Part shown: in pieces, positions 34,334-41,947 of the stretch | Numbering within the stretch: the first letter of the stretch is position 1 | Layout of the letters: the number at the start of each line of letters is the position of its first letter | From: Oscillospiraceae bacterium | GTDB lineage: Bacteria > Bacillota_A > Clostridia > Oscillospirales > Oscillospiraceae | Length of the DNA stretch: 48,674 nucleotides | Direction of reading: 5' to 3' | Assembly (NCBI GenBank): GCA_015067895.1 | Contig: SVLP01000020.1 | Coordinates: forward strand, 1-48,674 | The notes under the pieces: generated by a model | What the model was told of the DNA's origin: nothing | Databases searched by the model: none | What the model saw: only the letters and a program-made list of their open reading frames with translations | Position numbers and translations under genes: made by a program

Positions 34334-36364
34334 ATGAAGCATCTTTTATCCCTTTGTCTTGCACTGATCCTGCTGCTGAGTCTGAGTTTCCAGGTATCTG
34401 CAGCCAATGATACGCTGGTTCACGATCGTGCGGATCTGCTGTCCAAACAGGAAGAATCCGACCTGGAAGAGGAGCTCCTGCGTGTCAGTCAGCTCCATGG
34501 CATCCAGCTGGCCGTTGCCACGGTGGATTCTCTGAAGGGCATGAATGTTGACGAGTACATCGAATACTACTACGACAACAACGACTTTGGCTACGACTCC
34601 GATCGCCGGGGCGTTCTGCTGCTGGTATCCATGGGTACCCGCGAGTACCGGATCCTGTCCAACGGCAGAGCCGGCGATATCATCAGTGTAGAGGACATCG
34701 ACCGAATCGGTGAGGAGATCGTCCCTGATCTGTCCAGCGGCAGCTACGCGGATGCTTTCATGAAATTCGCCGCTCAGTGCAACCGCTATTTGACCCCCTC
34801 CACCGAATCCCCCGATCCGGACAGTCTGCTCTTTGACAGCTCCGACCTTCTGACCACCGGGGAGGAGACGGCCCTGGCCGATGAGCTTCAGCGGATCAGC
34901 GATCAGCACGGTGTGCAGGTCATCGTATCCATTGTGGACTTTATTGATTCCTCCGATATCGAATACGATATCGATTCCTATTACGAGTCCTGCGGATTCG
35001 GCTACGGGGCAGATCACGCCGGTATTCTGCTGCTGGTCTGCACGGAGTCCCGTGAGTACCAGATTTATGCCCATGGTTCTGCCTCCAACGCGCTCCGGGA
35101 AAGTGAAACCCAATACATCGGTGCCCAAATTGTCCCCCTGCTGGCCTCCGAACGTTACACAGAGGCCTTTGCGAAGTACGCTGCAATGTGCGATGAGCAG
35201 CTGAGTGCCTTTGCTGATCACAGTGCCGACAGCGAAATGCTGCTGTGCGATGATGCGGATCTGCTGACCACGCAGCAGGAGGCTGCGGTGCTGGAGGAGC
35301 TCCGGTTCAACAGTAAAAAATACGATGCGCAGTTCCTCATCTATACGGTCGATTCCATGGAGGGTATGACCGCAGACGAATATGTGGAGCACCTCTACGA
35401 CTCCAACAGCTTCGGCTATGGAGAGGAGCGCGACGGTGTTCTGCTGCTGGTGTGCATGGATGCCCGGGAATTCCGGATCCTGTCCAACGGCTGGCCTGCC
35501 GGAGGTGTCAACGGGGGCGCCATTGAGTATATCAGCGACGAGATCGGGCCATATCTGACTGACGGGGCGTATGATGCTGCATTCCTGGAGTTCCTCAGCG
35601 AATGCACCTATTGGATGGATTACTTTTCCCCAAATGATTATTACTATAATTCAAAATCCTGGGCCCGTTGGCTCTACGACGATGCAGATCTGCTGACGGA
35701 CGAGGAAGAGGTCGCACTGTGCGATGAGCTCATCTATGAAAACCTGAATGAGGATGCGCAGATCATCATTGCTACCGTCGATTCCCTGGGTGGTGTCCCC
35801 ATCGACGATTATGTCGCTGACTATTACGATACCATGGGCTTCGGCTTCGGAACAAGCCGCGACGGTGTGCTGCTTTTGGTATGCGGGGAAACCCGAGAGT
35901 ACCGGATTCTGGCCAAAGGCGAAGCGACAGAGACGATTGATGAAGAAACAGTCGGCGAGATCATGGATTACATCGGTGCGTCCATTTCCAACGGCAATTA
36001 TTACAATGCGTTCGACGGGTTCCGCTGGAAAGTCGGCAATGAACTATCTTCGTATGGACAGGATGATTACGATTTCGATTCCGGAGATATTGACGCAAAA
36101 GGTGTGTTCTTTGTGCTCATGCTCGCCCTTTCCCCTGCGACCATTATCACAGCGTGTATGAAATCTCAGCTGAAATCCGTCCGTAAGGCCCCCCACGCCA
36201 ATGTCTATACCAAAAAAGGCAGTATGCATCTGACCGGTCAGAGTGACATCTACCTTTATAAGACGGTTCGCTCCGTAAAGGTCGAGAGTGACTCCGGATC
36301 CGGATCTGGCCGCTCCCGCTCCAGTGGCGGTGGCTCCAGAAGCATCGGCGGCGGACGATTCTGA
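34334..36364 (+). CDS. Exported membrane protein with four tandem TPM domains
   Basis: This 676-residue protein begins with a signal sequence (residues 1-24, cut near VSAAND). Four TPM repeats follow, starting near 28, 162, 300 and 448, each opening with a DxADLL-like motif, then VDSxxG and a GVLLLV strand (the second is more diverged). One membrane segment (FFVLMLALSPATIITACM) and a basic cytoplasmic tail ending in a Gly/Ser/Arg-rich string (GGGSRSIGGGRF) complete it. TPM proteins usually have one such domain plus the same glycine-rich tail, so four copies are unusual. Third gene of the SPFH operon, 12 bases after the zinc-ribbon gene. Proposed TPM roles include phosphatase activity and membrane-protein repair; neither can be assigned here. 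Confidence 0.85.
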   Translation: MKHLLSLCLALILLLSLSFQVSAANDTLVHDRADLLSKQEESDLEEELLRVSQLHGIQLAVATVDSLKGMNVDEYIEYYYDNNDFGYDSDRRGVLLLVSMGTREYRILSNGRAGDIISVEDIDRIGEEIVPDLSSGSYADAFMKFAAQCNRYLTPSTESPDPDSLLFDSSDLLTTGEETALADELQRISDQHGVQVIVSIVDFIDSSDIEYDIDSYYESCGFGYGADHAGILLLVCTESREYQIYAHGSASNALRESETQYIGAQIVPLLASERYTEAFAKYAAMCDEQLSAFADHSADSEMLLCDDADLLTTQQEAAVLEELRFNSKKYDAQFLIYTVDSMEGMTADEYVEHLYDSNSFGYGEERDGVLLLVCMDAREFRILSNGWPAGGVNGGAIEYISDEIGPYLTDGAYDAAFLEFLSECTYWMDYFSPNDYYYNSKSWARWLYDDADLLTDEEEVALCDELIYENLNEDAQIIIATVDSLGGVPIDDYVADYYDTMGFGFGTSRDGVLLLVCGETREYRILAKGEATETIDEETVGEIMDYIGASISNGNYYNAFDGFRWKVGNELSSYGQDDYDFDSGDIDAKGVFFVLMLALSPATIITACMKSQLKSVRKAPHANVYTKKGSMHLTGQSDIYLYKTVRSVKVESDSGSGSGRSRSSGGGSRSIGGGRF

Positions 36365-36376
36365 TTCCCGACAGCA

Positions 36377-36417
36377 AAATCGCTGCAGTACCCCATTGGG
36401 TCACTGCAGCGATTTTT
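36377..36417 (+). terminator. Terminator of the SPFH operon
   Basis: AAATCGCTGCAGT pairs with ACTGCAGCGATTT around a CCCC/GGG-containing loop and ends in TTTTT, 12 bases after the stop. Confidence 0.9.
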
Positions 36418-36511
36418 GGCTTGCGAACCCCTGTTCCCAAAATCAGTATTCGTATAGATTTCCGGAACAGATGCTCCGGTGGCGGGACGGTTTTGCGTGC
36501 TTAAGCGATTG

Positions 36512-36540
36512 TTGCAGAATATTACCGGCTGTGCTAAAAT
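36512..36540 (+). promoter_or_regulatory. Promoter of the two-component operon
   Basis: TTGCAG (36512-36517), 17 bases, TAAAAT (36535-36540). The start site would fall near 36547, giving a very short leader. Confidence 0.6.
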
Positions 36541-36562
36541 AAACAACAGAAAAACAGAGAGG

Positions 36563-38233
36563 ATGAATTCGTTGAAAAGTCATAACCGAGGAATATGGTA
36601 TGTGGTCGGGGTGGCCTGTCTGATCGGTGCTGCATATGTGATGGATACATTGGATGATATGACCACAAATGCTGTGATACAGGCATTCGTGCTGGCAATA
36701 CGAAATGTGATCCACATTACCCTGATTATAAGCTGGTGTGTATCCTTGCACCATCGGATCCTGAACGTACAGGCACGGCGCTATATGGTCGCAACAGGGC
36801 TATTGATGGCCTTCTGGCTCACCGCAAAGGCAATCAAATATGAGTTCATTGCCAGCCGGATGTACTTTTTGGGTCGATACATCTGGTACAGCTACTATAT
36901 CCCCATGATCCTGATCCCGCTGTTTGGTGTATTTATCATCGATCACATCGGAAAGCCGGAGGACTACCGGAATCCCCGTTGGATGAATGGCCTTTCCATT
37001 CCCGCTTTCGCAATTCTCGTCGGCATTTTTACAAATGATGTGCATCAGCTGGCGTTCCATTTTCCGAAAGGGATCGTGTTGTTTGACAGCGAGTATGGAT
37101 ATGGCCCCATTTACTTTGTGGCCATGGCATGGTTCGTGCTGCTGGGAATCTACTTTGTTGCGATGCTGCTGAAGAAGAGCCGTGTTCCCGGAAGCAAAGG
37201 AATGCAGACGCTTCCGGCTGTGATCCTGGGCGGTGCGGTCGTTTTCTGGACACTTTACTGCTTTGGCTTTTTTCGAGGCTGCGACTTGACCGTAGTGGAC
37301 TGCCTGATTATTGCGCTACTTCTGGAAAGTGCCGTGCAGAGTGGATTGATCCCCTCGAATACGAATTATCAGGAGCTGTTCCACGCCTCCACCGTTGCCG
37401 CGCAGATCGTAAACGAGGCGTACGAGCCCACCTTTGTGTCTGCCGCAGCAGCCGCGTTCACGAAACAGGAAATGAAGCAGGCTTGCCAAAAGCCGGTAAG
37501 AAATCATAATACGGTTCTTCACGCAAAGCCCATTAAGGCCGGGTATGTGCTGTGGCAGGATGATGTCACGCAGATCAACACGATCATGGCGCAGCTGCAG
37601 GATACGCACCAGCAGCTGGGCAGACAAAATGAGCTTCTTCAGGCAGAATTGAAGCTGAAGGAGCAGCAGGCCCAGATGGCCGAAAAAAGCCGATTGTATC
37701 ACAGGATCGCAGAAGAGATCACCCCGCAGCTGGCCAAAATGGAGGGCTTGCTTTTGCACGCGGACGGCGATCCGCAGCACACGAACCGCACCCTGGCAAA
37801 GCTCTGTACCATCGGTTCCTATGTAAAACGCCGCAGCAATCTTTTGCTGCTGGGGGAGGAGAAGCAGTTTGTAAACTCCCGGGAGATCGAATATTGCATC
37901 CGGGAGTCGCTGGATAATCTGCAGCTTATGAACGTCTATACGATGCTCGAAGCCCAGTGTGAGGGAACGGTTCAGCTGAATCATGTCATTGCGGTTTATG
38001 ATTTCTTTGAGAGCCTTGTAGAAAGACTGCTGGATCAGATCACAGCCATGATGATCCGCTTTTCCTGTAAAAACGGAAGGATCCGGATGAACCTGCAGAT
38101 CGGTTGTGCAGACGATGTCCCACAGTGTGCGCTGGATGGGATTTCTCTGCGCTTTGGCTCCATCAGCTGCACCGTACAGGAAACAGATGTCATTATGGAT
38201 TTGGAAATTACCGAAGGGGGTGGGGGCCGATGA
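36563..38233 (+). CDS. 7TM sensor histidine kinase-like protein, probably catalytically degenerate
   Basis: This 556-residue membrane protein starts with seven or eight membrane segments (about 10-275), matching the histidine kinase N-terminal 7TM type. A linker and coiled coil (about 340-385) follow, then a kinase-like region. The phosphoacceptor helix reads RIAEEITPQL, where the usual His position (EIHD) is Thr. I see no clear ATP-binding N or G boxes. It may therefore sense a signal and work with the complete kinase encoded next. Start: the ATG at 36563 has GAGAGG directly against it; a TTG at 36572 (MKSHNRG) has better spacing, so the protein may be three residues shorter. Its stop overlaps the next start (ATGA). 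Confidence 0.75.
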   Translation: MNSLKSHNRGIWYVVGVACLIGAAYVMDTLDDMTTNAVIQAFVLAIRNVIHITLIISWCVSLHHRILNVQARRYMVATGLLMAFWLTAKAIKYEFIASRMYFLGRYIWYSYYIPMILIPLFGVFIIDHIGKPEDYRNPRWMNGLSIPAFAILVGIFTNDVHQLAFHFPKGIVLFDSEYGYGPIYFVAMAWFVLLGIYFVAMLLKKSRVPGSKGMQTLPAVILGGAVVFWTLYCFGFFRGCDLTVVDCLIIALLLESAVQSGLIPSNTNYQELFHASTVAAQIVNEAYEPTFVSAAAAAFTKQEMKQACQKPVRNHNTVLHAKPIKAGYVLWQDDVTQINTIMAQLQDTHQQLGRQNELLQAELKLKEQQAQMAEKSRLYHRIAEEITPQLAKMEGLLLHADGDPQHTNRTLAKLCTIGSYVKRRSNLLLLGEEKQFVNSREIEYCIRESLDNLQLMNVYTMLEAQCEGTVQLNHVIAVYDFFESLVERLLDQITAMMIRFSCKNGRIRMNLQIGCADDVPQCALDGISLRFGSISCTVQETDVIMDLEITEGGGGR

Positions 38234-39513
38234 TGAACTATTACGCACTTCCGACTTTGTTTCAGATCGCACTGATGCTCAGCCTGTTTCTGCTTCTGTG
38301 CGGCAATCTATGCATCCTGCCGTTTGTATGCCAAAGAAAGCAGCTTTTGCCCAAAATTCTGACGCTGCTGGGTGCCTTTCTCAGTGCAGGAATGATGATC
38401 CTGTTTGCAGCCGATGTCAGGATCAAAAAGCACAGTCTGGACGCTTCCGGGGCCAGCTGCTGGCTTTGCGAAAAGCCAATTGCTGCCGTTCTGGTCATAG
38501 CTGCGGTGCTGGCCGGATCCCTTGCATATGCGGTGGTCAGGGAGGTTCGCCTGCGCAGAGCGACCCTTACCCGCTCGGCCATTAAGGAGAGCCTTGACCA
38601 TCTGACCACGGGACTGTGCTTCTATGCGGAGAATGGACGGGTTTTGCTGGTCAACCATCAGATGGTTCGGTTGTGCCACACGATGCTGGGCTCCGACCTG
38701 CAAAATGCTGCCGATTTCTGGGAGGTACTCAGCAGTGGGAATATGCAGCCGGGAATCCTGTGCTTGTCCATGGGCAAGCAGCCCAGCTTCCGGCTGCCAG
38801 ACCAGACTGTCTGGGCCTTCTCCCGGGAGAAGCTGCAGGGCTTTTACCAGATCACTGCCGCAGATACCACCCAGCTGCACGAGCTGACCGAAGATCTGAA
38901 GCAGAAAAACATGGCACTTGCGGCACTGCACCTTCGCCTGAAGGAATATGAAGAAAACGTGGAAGCACTGTCCAGAACGAGGGAGCAGCTTCATACGAAG
39001 GCCAGAATACACAGCGAGCTGGGCCAGGTGCTTTTGACCACACGCAGATATCTGGCGGACGCTTCCGGTCAGCAGCCGGCACCCTTTGAGCACTGGGCGC
39101 GCAGCATTGCGATGCTGCGGATGGAGGCGGAAAGCGCAGCAGAGCATCCTTCTCTGCAAATGCTCATTCAAACCGCAAACACATCCGGCGTTGCGGTAGC
39201 GGTTGACGGAATGATCCCGCCCCAGGCAGAAACAGAGCGGCTGTTCATCGAAGCAGCAGCAGAAGCGCTTACCAATGCGGTACGCCATGCCGATGCCAGA
39301 ACGCTTTCCATTGCGTTTTCGGAAACAGACAGCCAATATCGGGTGACCTTTCAAAATGACGGCAGGATACCTGAAACCAAAATCACAGAGGGCGGCGGCT
39401 TAGGCTCCCTGCGCAGAAAAATCGAAATGGCTGGAGGCTCTATGTGTATCACCTGCCAAGGGCGATATGCACTGACGCTCTCTGTTCCAAAGCAAGGAGG
39501 CGATAATCTGTGA
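38230..39513 (+). CDS. Sensor histidine kinase
   Basis: This 427-residue membrane kinase has three membrane segments (about 8-32, 44-64, 80-100), a PAS-like region (about 115-220) and a coiled coil (about 225-270). In the dimerisation helix (RIHSELGQVL, about 278-287) the His is the likely phosphorylation site. The HATPase domain has an N box (EAAAEALTNAVRHADA, about 342-357) and a G box (GGGLGSLRRK, about 390). Two ATGs sit at 38230 and 38233; the first overlaps the previous stop, so translation is coupled. It should phosphorylate the regulator that follows, perhaps under control of the preceding 7TM protein. Confidence 0.85.
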   Translation: MMNYYALPTLFQIALMLSLFLLLCGNLCILPFVCQRKQLLPKILTLLGAFLSAGMMILFAADVRIKKHSLDASGASCWLCEKPIAAVLVIAAVLAGSLAYAVVREVRLRRATLTRSAIKESLDHLTTGLCFYAENGRVLLVNHQMVRLCHTMLGSDLQNAADFWEVLSSGNMQPGILCLSMGKQPSFRLPDQTVWAFSREKLQGFYQITAADTTQLHELTEDLKQKNMALAALHLRLKEYEENVEALSRTREQLHTKARIHSELGQVLLTTRRYLADASGQQPAPFEHWARSIAMLRMEAESAAEHPSLQMLIQTANTSGVAVAVDGMIPPQAETERLFIEAAAEALTNAVRHADARTLSIAFSETDSQYRVTFQNDGRIPETKITEGGGLGSLRRKIEMAGGSMCITCQGRYALTLSVPKQGGDNL

Positions 39514-40133
39514 AGAAGGTTTTGATCGTAGAGGATGATCCCATGGCACGCCAGCTTTTGGAGATTTATGTAAACCAAAGCGGCAGGTTCGTCCTGGACT
39601 CAGCGGTAGAGAGTGCTGCGCTTGCAGAATTCTGCTGCCGAACCAGGCAGGTGGATCTGATCCTGATGGATGTGTGTACCGCACTCCATGCAAACGGAAT
39701 TGAAGCCGCAGAAAAGCTCAAGCGATATTTTCCGGATATTAAGATCGTCATCATCACAAGCCAGCCGGAATGCAGTTTTATCGACCGGGCCCGCAATGCG
39801 GGTGTGGACAGCTTCTGGTATAAGACGGCGTCAGCCGAAAGTCTCCTGCAGATCATGGATCGCACGATGGCAGGGGAAATCGTCTATCCCGACACAACGC
39901 CGCAGCTGCAGCTGGGCAATATCACCAGCCAGATGCTGACGGAACGGGAAATTGAAGTTCTGCGTGAGGTGGTGGCAGGCGAAACCGATGCAGCCATCGC
40001 TGACAAGCTGCATATGTCTCTGCGGACGGTAAAGGGCCACATCCAATCGATGCGGGACAAGACCGGCTTCCGCAACCGCACCGAGCTGGCTGTCCGGGCC
40101 AGAGATTGCGGACTGGTCATCAACAATCCATAA
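39510..40133 (+). CDS. LuxR/NarL-family response regulator
   Basis: This 207-residue regulator has a receiver domain (acidic pair at residues 9-10, acceptor Asp54 in ILMDVCT, Thr83, Lys105) and a C-terminal LuxR helix-turn-helix (LTEREIEVLREVVAGETDAA, about 142-161, then LHMSLRTVKGHI). The start is GTG at 39510, overlapping the kinase stop (GTGA), with AAGGAGG eight or nine bases upstream. Last gene of the kinase operon. The likely targets are nearby, the pseudo-receiver and lipid-type genes downstream, but no binding site can be named. Confidence 0.92.
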   Translation: MKKVLIVEDDPMARQLLEIYVNQSGRFVLDSAVESAALAEFCCRTRQVDLILMDVCTALHANGIEAAEKLKRYFPDIKIVIITSQPECSFIDRARNAGVDSFWYKTASAESLLQIMDRTMAGEIVYPDTTPQLQLGNITSQMLTEREIEVLREVVAGETDAAIADKLHMSLRTVKGHIQSMRDKTGFRNRTELAVRARDCGLVINNP

Positions 40134-40495
40134 CGGAATCATTTTGCCCCGTAAAGGAGGTGCTGTTTCGACAGCACCTCCTTTCAGACTGTAGAAAAAC
40201 CTCAAAATTAGGATGTCATCGCGAACCAGTCCTCAGACTGGTGTGGCGATCCCCTAAAAAGAGCAAATAACGCCGGATTATCAACTGAAAATATTCGAAA
40301 ATCTGGGAGATTGCCACGCCAGTGTGCGCACTGGCTCGCAATGACACCTTTTTCGACACGCTGAAAGGAGGTGCTGTTTCGACAGCACCTCCTTTGATTT
40401 TCACATTTGCACGAAAGTACGGTGCGTAAAAAAATCGGCAGTGATAAAATAAGTGTGAAACAATCCCATTGAGTTTCCCAAAGGAGGGGGTGCGC
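40134..40495. other. Intergenic region between the response regulator and the pseudo-receiver genes
   Basis: These 362 bases contain no gene. They hold the 179-bp repeat copy B between two identical 32-base palindromes (40153-40395), then about 100 bases with a possible extended -10 (TGATAAAAT, 40442-40450) and the ribosome site AAAGGAGGGGG of the next gene. Confidence 0.7.
40153..40395 (-). repeat. 179-bp structured repeat, copy B (reverse), bracketed by a 32-bp palindrome
   Basis: The core 40185-40363 is the reverse complement of copy A with identical length; both hairpins are conserved base for base and most differences fall in the central spacer. The flanks 40153-40184 and 40364-40395 are identical: a 14-bp stem (AAAGGAGGTGCTGT with its complement) and a TTCG loop. 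They are unrelated to the 13-bp palindrome around copy A. The first palindrome lies 19 bases after the response regulator stop and may be that operon's terminator. Confidence 0.85.
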
Positions 40496-40882
40496 ATGAG
40501 AAAGATTGTTGTCAGCGTCAGAAACGGGCTTTTGTCGGAGGCAATTATTCGGGCATTGAACAATTGCGGTGAATTTCAGACATATCCGGTTTCTCCGGAA
40601 ACCCGCACAAGCATTCCGGACCAGTGCAAAGCGATCCGTGCGGATATTTTGTTAATGGAAGTATCGTATACCCCAGGAGCGACTGTGGAAACAAGAATGG
40701 ACGATATCAGCCGGCTCCGCACAGATGCTCCCGGATGCAGGATCGCATTGCTTTGCGACGATCAATCGGCGCCGGAGATCGCATACAGGATCACGCAGTT
40801 AAAGAAAGACCGCTTGATCGATGGGTTCTTCTACACCTCCGTGTCTGAAAGCTATCTGCTGTCAGCATTGGCATCTTTGTGA
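40496..40882 (+). CDS. Orphan pseudo-receiver domain protein
   Basis: This 128-residue protein matches a lone CheY-like receiver in length and in the pattern of its secondary structure. The N-terminal acidic pair is missing (VVSVRNG), and the acceptor position has Glu55 (ILLMEVSY) in place of Asp. A late Thr/Ser-containing strand is present (IALLCDD), but the usual Lys is not clear. It cannot be phosphorylated in the usual way and may be locked or bind a partner or small molecule. The start at 40496 follows AAAGGAGGGGG. It begins a unit that continues with the 14-codon ORF and the dehydrogenase. Confidence 0.65.
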   Translation: MRKIVVSVRNGLLSEAIIRALNNCGEFQTYPVSPETRTSIPDQCKAIRADILLMEVSYTPGATVETRMDDISRLRTDAPGCRIALLCDDQSAPEIAYRITQLKKDRLIDGFFYTSVSESYLLSALASL

Positions 40883-40898
40883 AATGGAGGGGGTATCG

Positions 40899-40943
40899 AT
40901 GAAGGATATGCATAACACGAACTGTGAAAGGAGGATCTTATGA
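40899..40943 (+). CDS. 14-codon coupled ORF before the short-chain dehydrogenase
   Basis: ATG at 40899 follows GGAGGGGG by five bases and encodes MKDMHNTNCERRIL, then TGA. The stop overlaps the ATG of the dehydrogenase (ATGA), and the dehydrogenase ribosome site (AAAGGAGG) lies inside this ORF. It could tie translation of the dehydrogenase to that of the upstream gene or act as a regulatory leader peptide. The peptide itself has no recognisable function. Confidence 0.45.
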   Translation: MKDMHNTNCERRIL

Positions 40944-41773
40944 CAGAAAGAAACAAGGTATCGGTCGTACTGGTCTCAGGAGCCTCATCCGGACTGGGAC
41001 GGGCCGTAGCAGAGCATCTGGCGGCAGAGGGCTTCCGCACCTATGCCGGTGCGCGCTCCTTTTCCAAGGGTGTCAGCGCACCTGTCGGCTGTGAAACGGT
41101 CGATCTGAACGTTCTGGACGATGCCTCGGTACGATCTGCCATCAACTACATTATAGAACGGGAAGGACACATTGACGCTTTGGTCAATTGTGCGGCATTC
41201 CTCACCTTCGGCTCCTGCGAGGAAACCAGTGCCGACGAGCTGGAGGCCGTCATGCGAACCAATTTCCTCGGCATGGCGCGGATGACCCGCGCGGTGCTGC
41301 CCCATATGCGGGCGCAGAAGTTTGGCCGCATCGTCAACTTCTCCTCGATCAACGGGCTGCTGGGGATCCCCTTCCAATCTGCCTACACCGCCTCCAAGCA
41401 TGCCATCGAGGGCTGGAGCGAGTGTCTTGCACAGGAAACACGGCGTTTCGGTGTGCGGGTCACGCTGATCGAACCGGGCGACTGCCGCAGCGGCTCCCAT
41501 AAGTACCGCACCTCAGCCGCGGCTTCCGAACAGAACCATTCCCCCTATGCCCGTTGGTATCAGGCTGCGGTGGCCCAGATCACCCATGATGAGGATCACG
41601 GTATGGCCCAGTCCAGGGTAGCCAATGCCGTCTGCGCTGTGCTCAGCAGGGAGAACCCGCCTGCACGGCGTCTGGTGGCCCGGCTCGACCAGCGCTTTGC
41701 CGTATACCTGCACAAGCTCATCGGCGGCAATTTCTTTTACCGGATCATGGAAGCCTATTATACTAACTTTTAA
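40940..41773 (+). CDS. Short-chain dehydrogenase/reductase (SDR)
   Basis: This 277-residue classical SDR has a cofactor motif GASSGLG (residues 14-20), an NCAA motif (about 83-86, in place of NNAG) and the catalytic set Ser136, Tyr149, Lys153 (YTASK). It should reduce a ketone with NAD(P)H. Position before the ligase-ACP-oxoamine synthase fusion suggests it reduces the 3-keto group of the product, like 3-ketosphinganine reductase; this is inference. AAAGGAGG precedes the ATG. The last codons (Thr, Asn, Phe, stop) lie within the 158-bp repeat copy 4, which starts at 41760, so the insertion created the present C-terminus. Confidence 0.88.
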   Translation: MTERNKVSVVLVSGASSGLGRAVAEHLAAEGFRTYAGARSFSKGVSAPVGCETVDLNVLDDASVRSAINYIIEREGHIDALVNCAAFLTFGSCEETSADELEAVMRTNFLGMARMTRAVLPHMRAQKFGRIVNFSSINGLLGIPFQSAYTASKHAIEGWSECLAQETRRFGVRVTLIEPGDCRSGSHKYRTSAAASEQNHSPYARWYQAAVAQITHDEDHGMAQSRVANAVCAVLSRENPPARRLVARLDQRFAVYLHKLIGGNFFYRIMEAYYTNF

Positions 41774-41917
41774 TAAAATCGCCTTATACTCGCCGGTCTA
41801 AATTGTGCCGGAATGCGTTCTCCTCCTAGGTGGGCGACAGCCCACCGTCGTCGTCGGCCTTTTCCGGCGCAATTTATCCTCGGCGAGCCTTAAGGCCCTT
41901 TTATCAAAAATTAGTAT
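41760..41917 (-). repeat. 158-bp structured repeat element, copy 4 (reverse, diverged)
   Basis: This copy has the same length and the same central GGTGGGC/GCCCACC hairpin as the others, but many changes elsewhere. About eight of them occur in facing positions and keep pairing, for example CTTTCCG/CGGAAAG in the other copies is CTCGCCG/CGGCGAG here. It fills most of the 174-base gap between the SDR and the fusion gene and supplies the SDR stop. As a long RNA hairpin it could separate expression of the two genes. Confidence 0.85.
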
Positions 41918-41947
41918 TACGCACCGAAAAATAAGGAGAAATAAAGC

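Noticed and set aside
40134..40400. Insertion sequence remnant with a transposase fragment around the 179-bp repeat
   Set aside because: No open frame of useful length or transposase-like residue pattern is present; the region is made up of hairpins and a short spacer.
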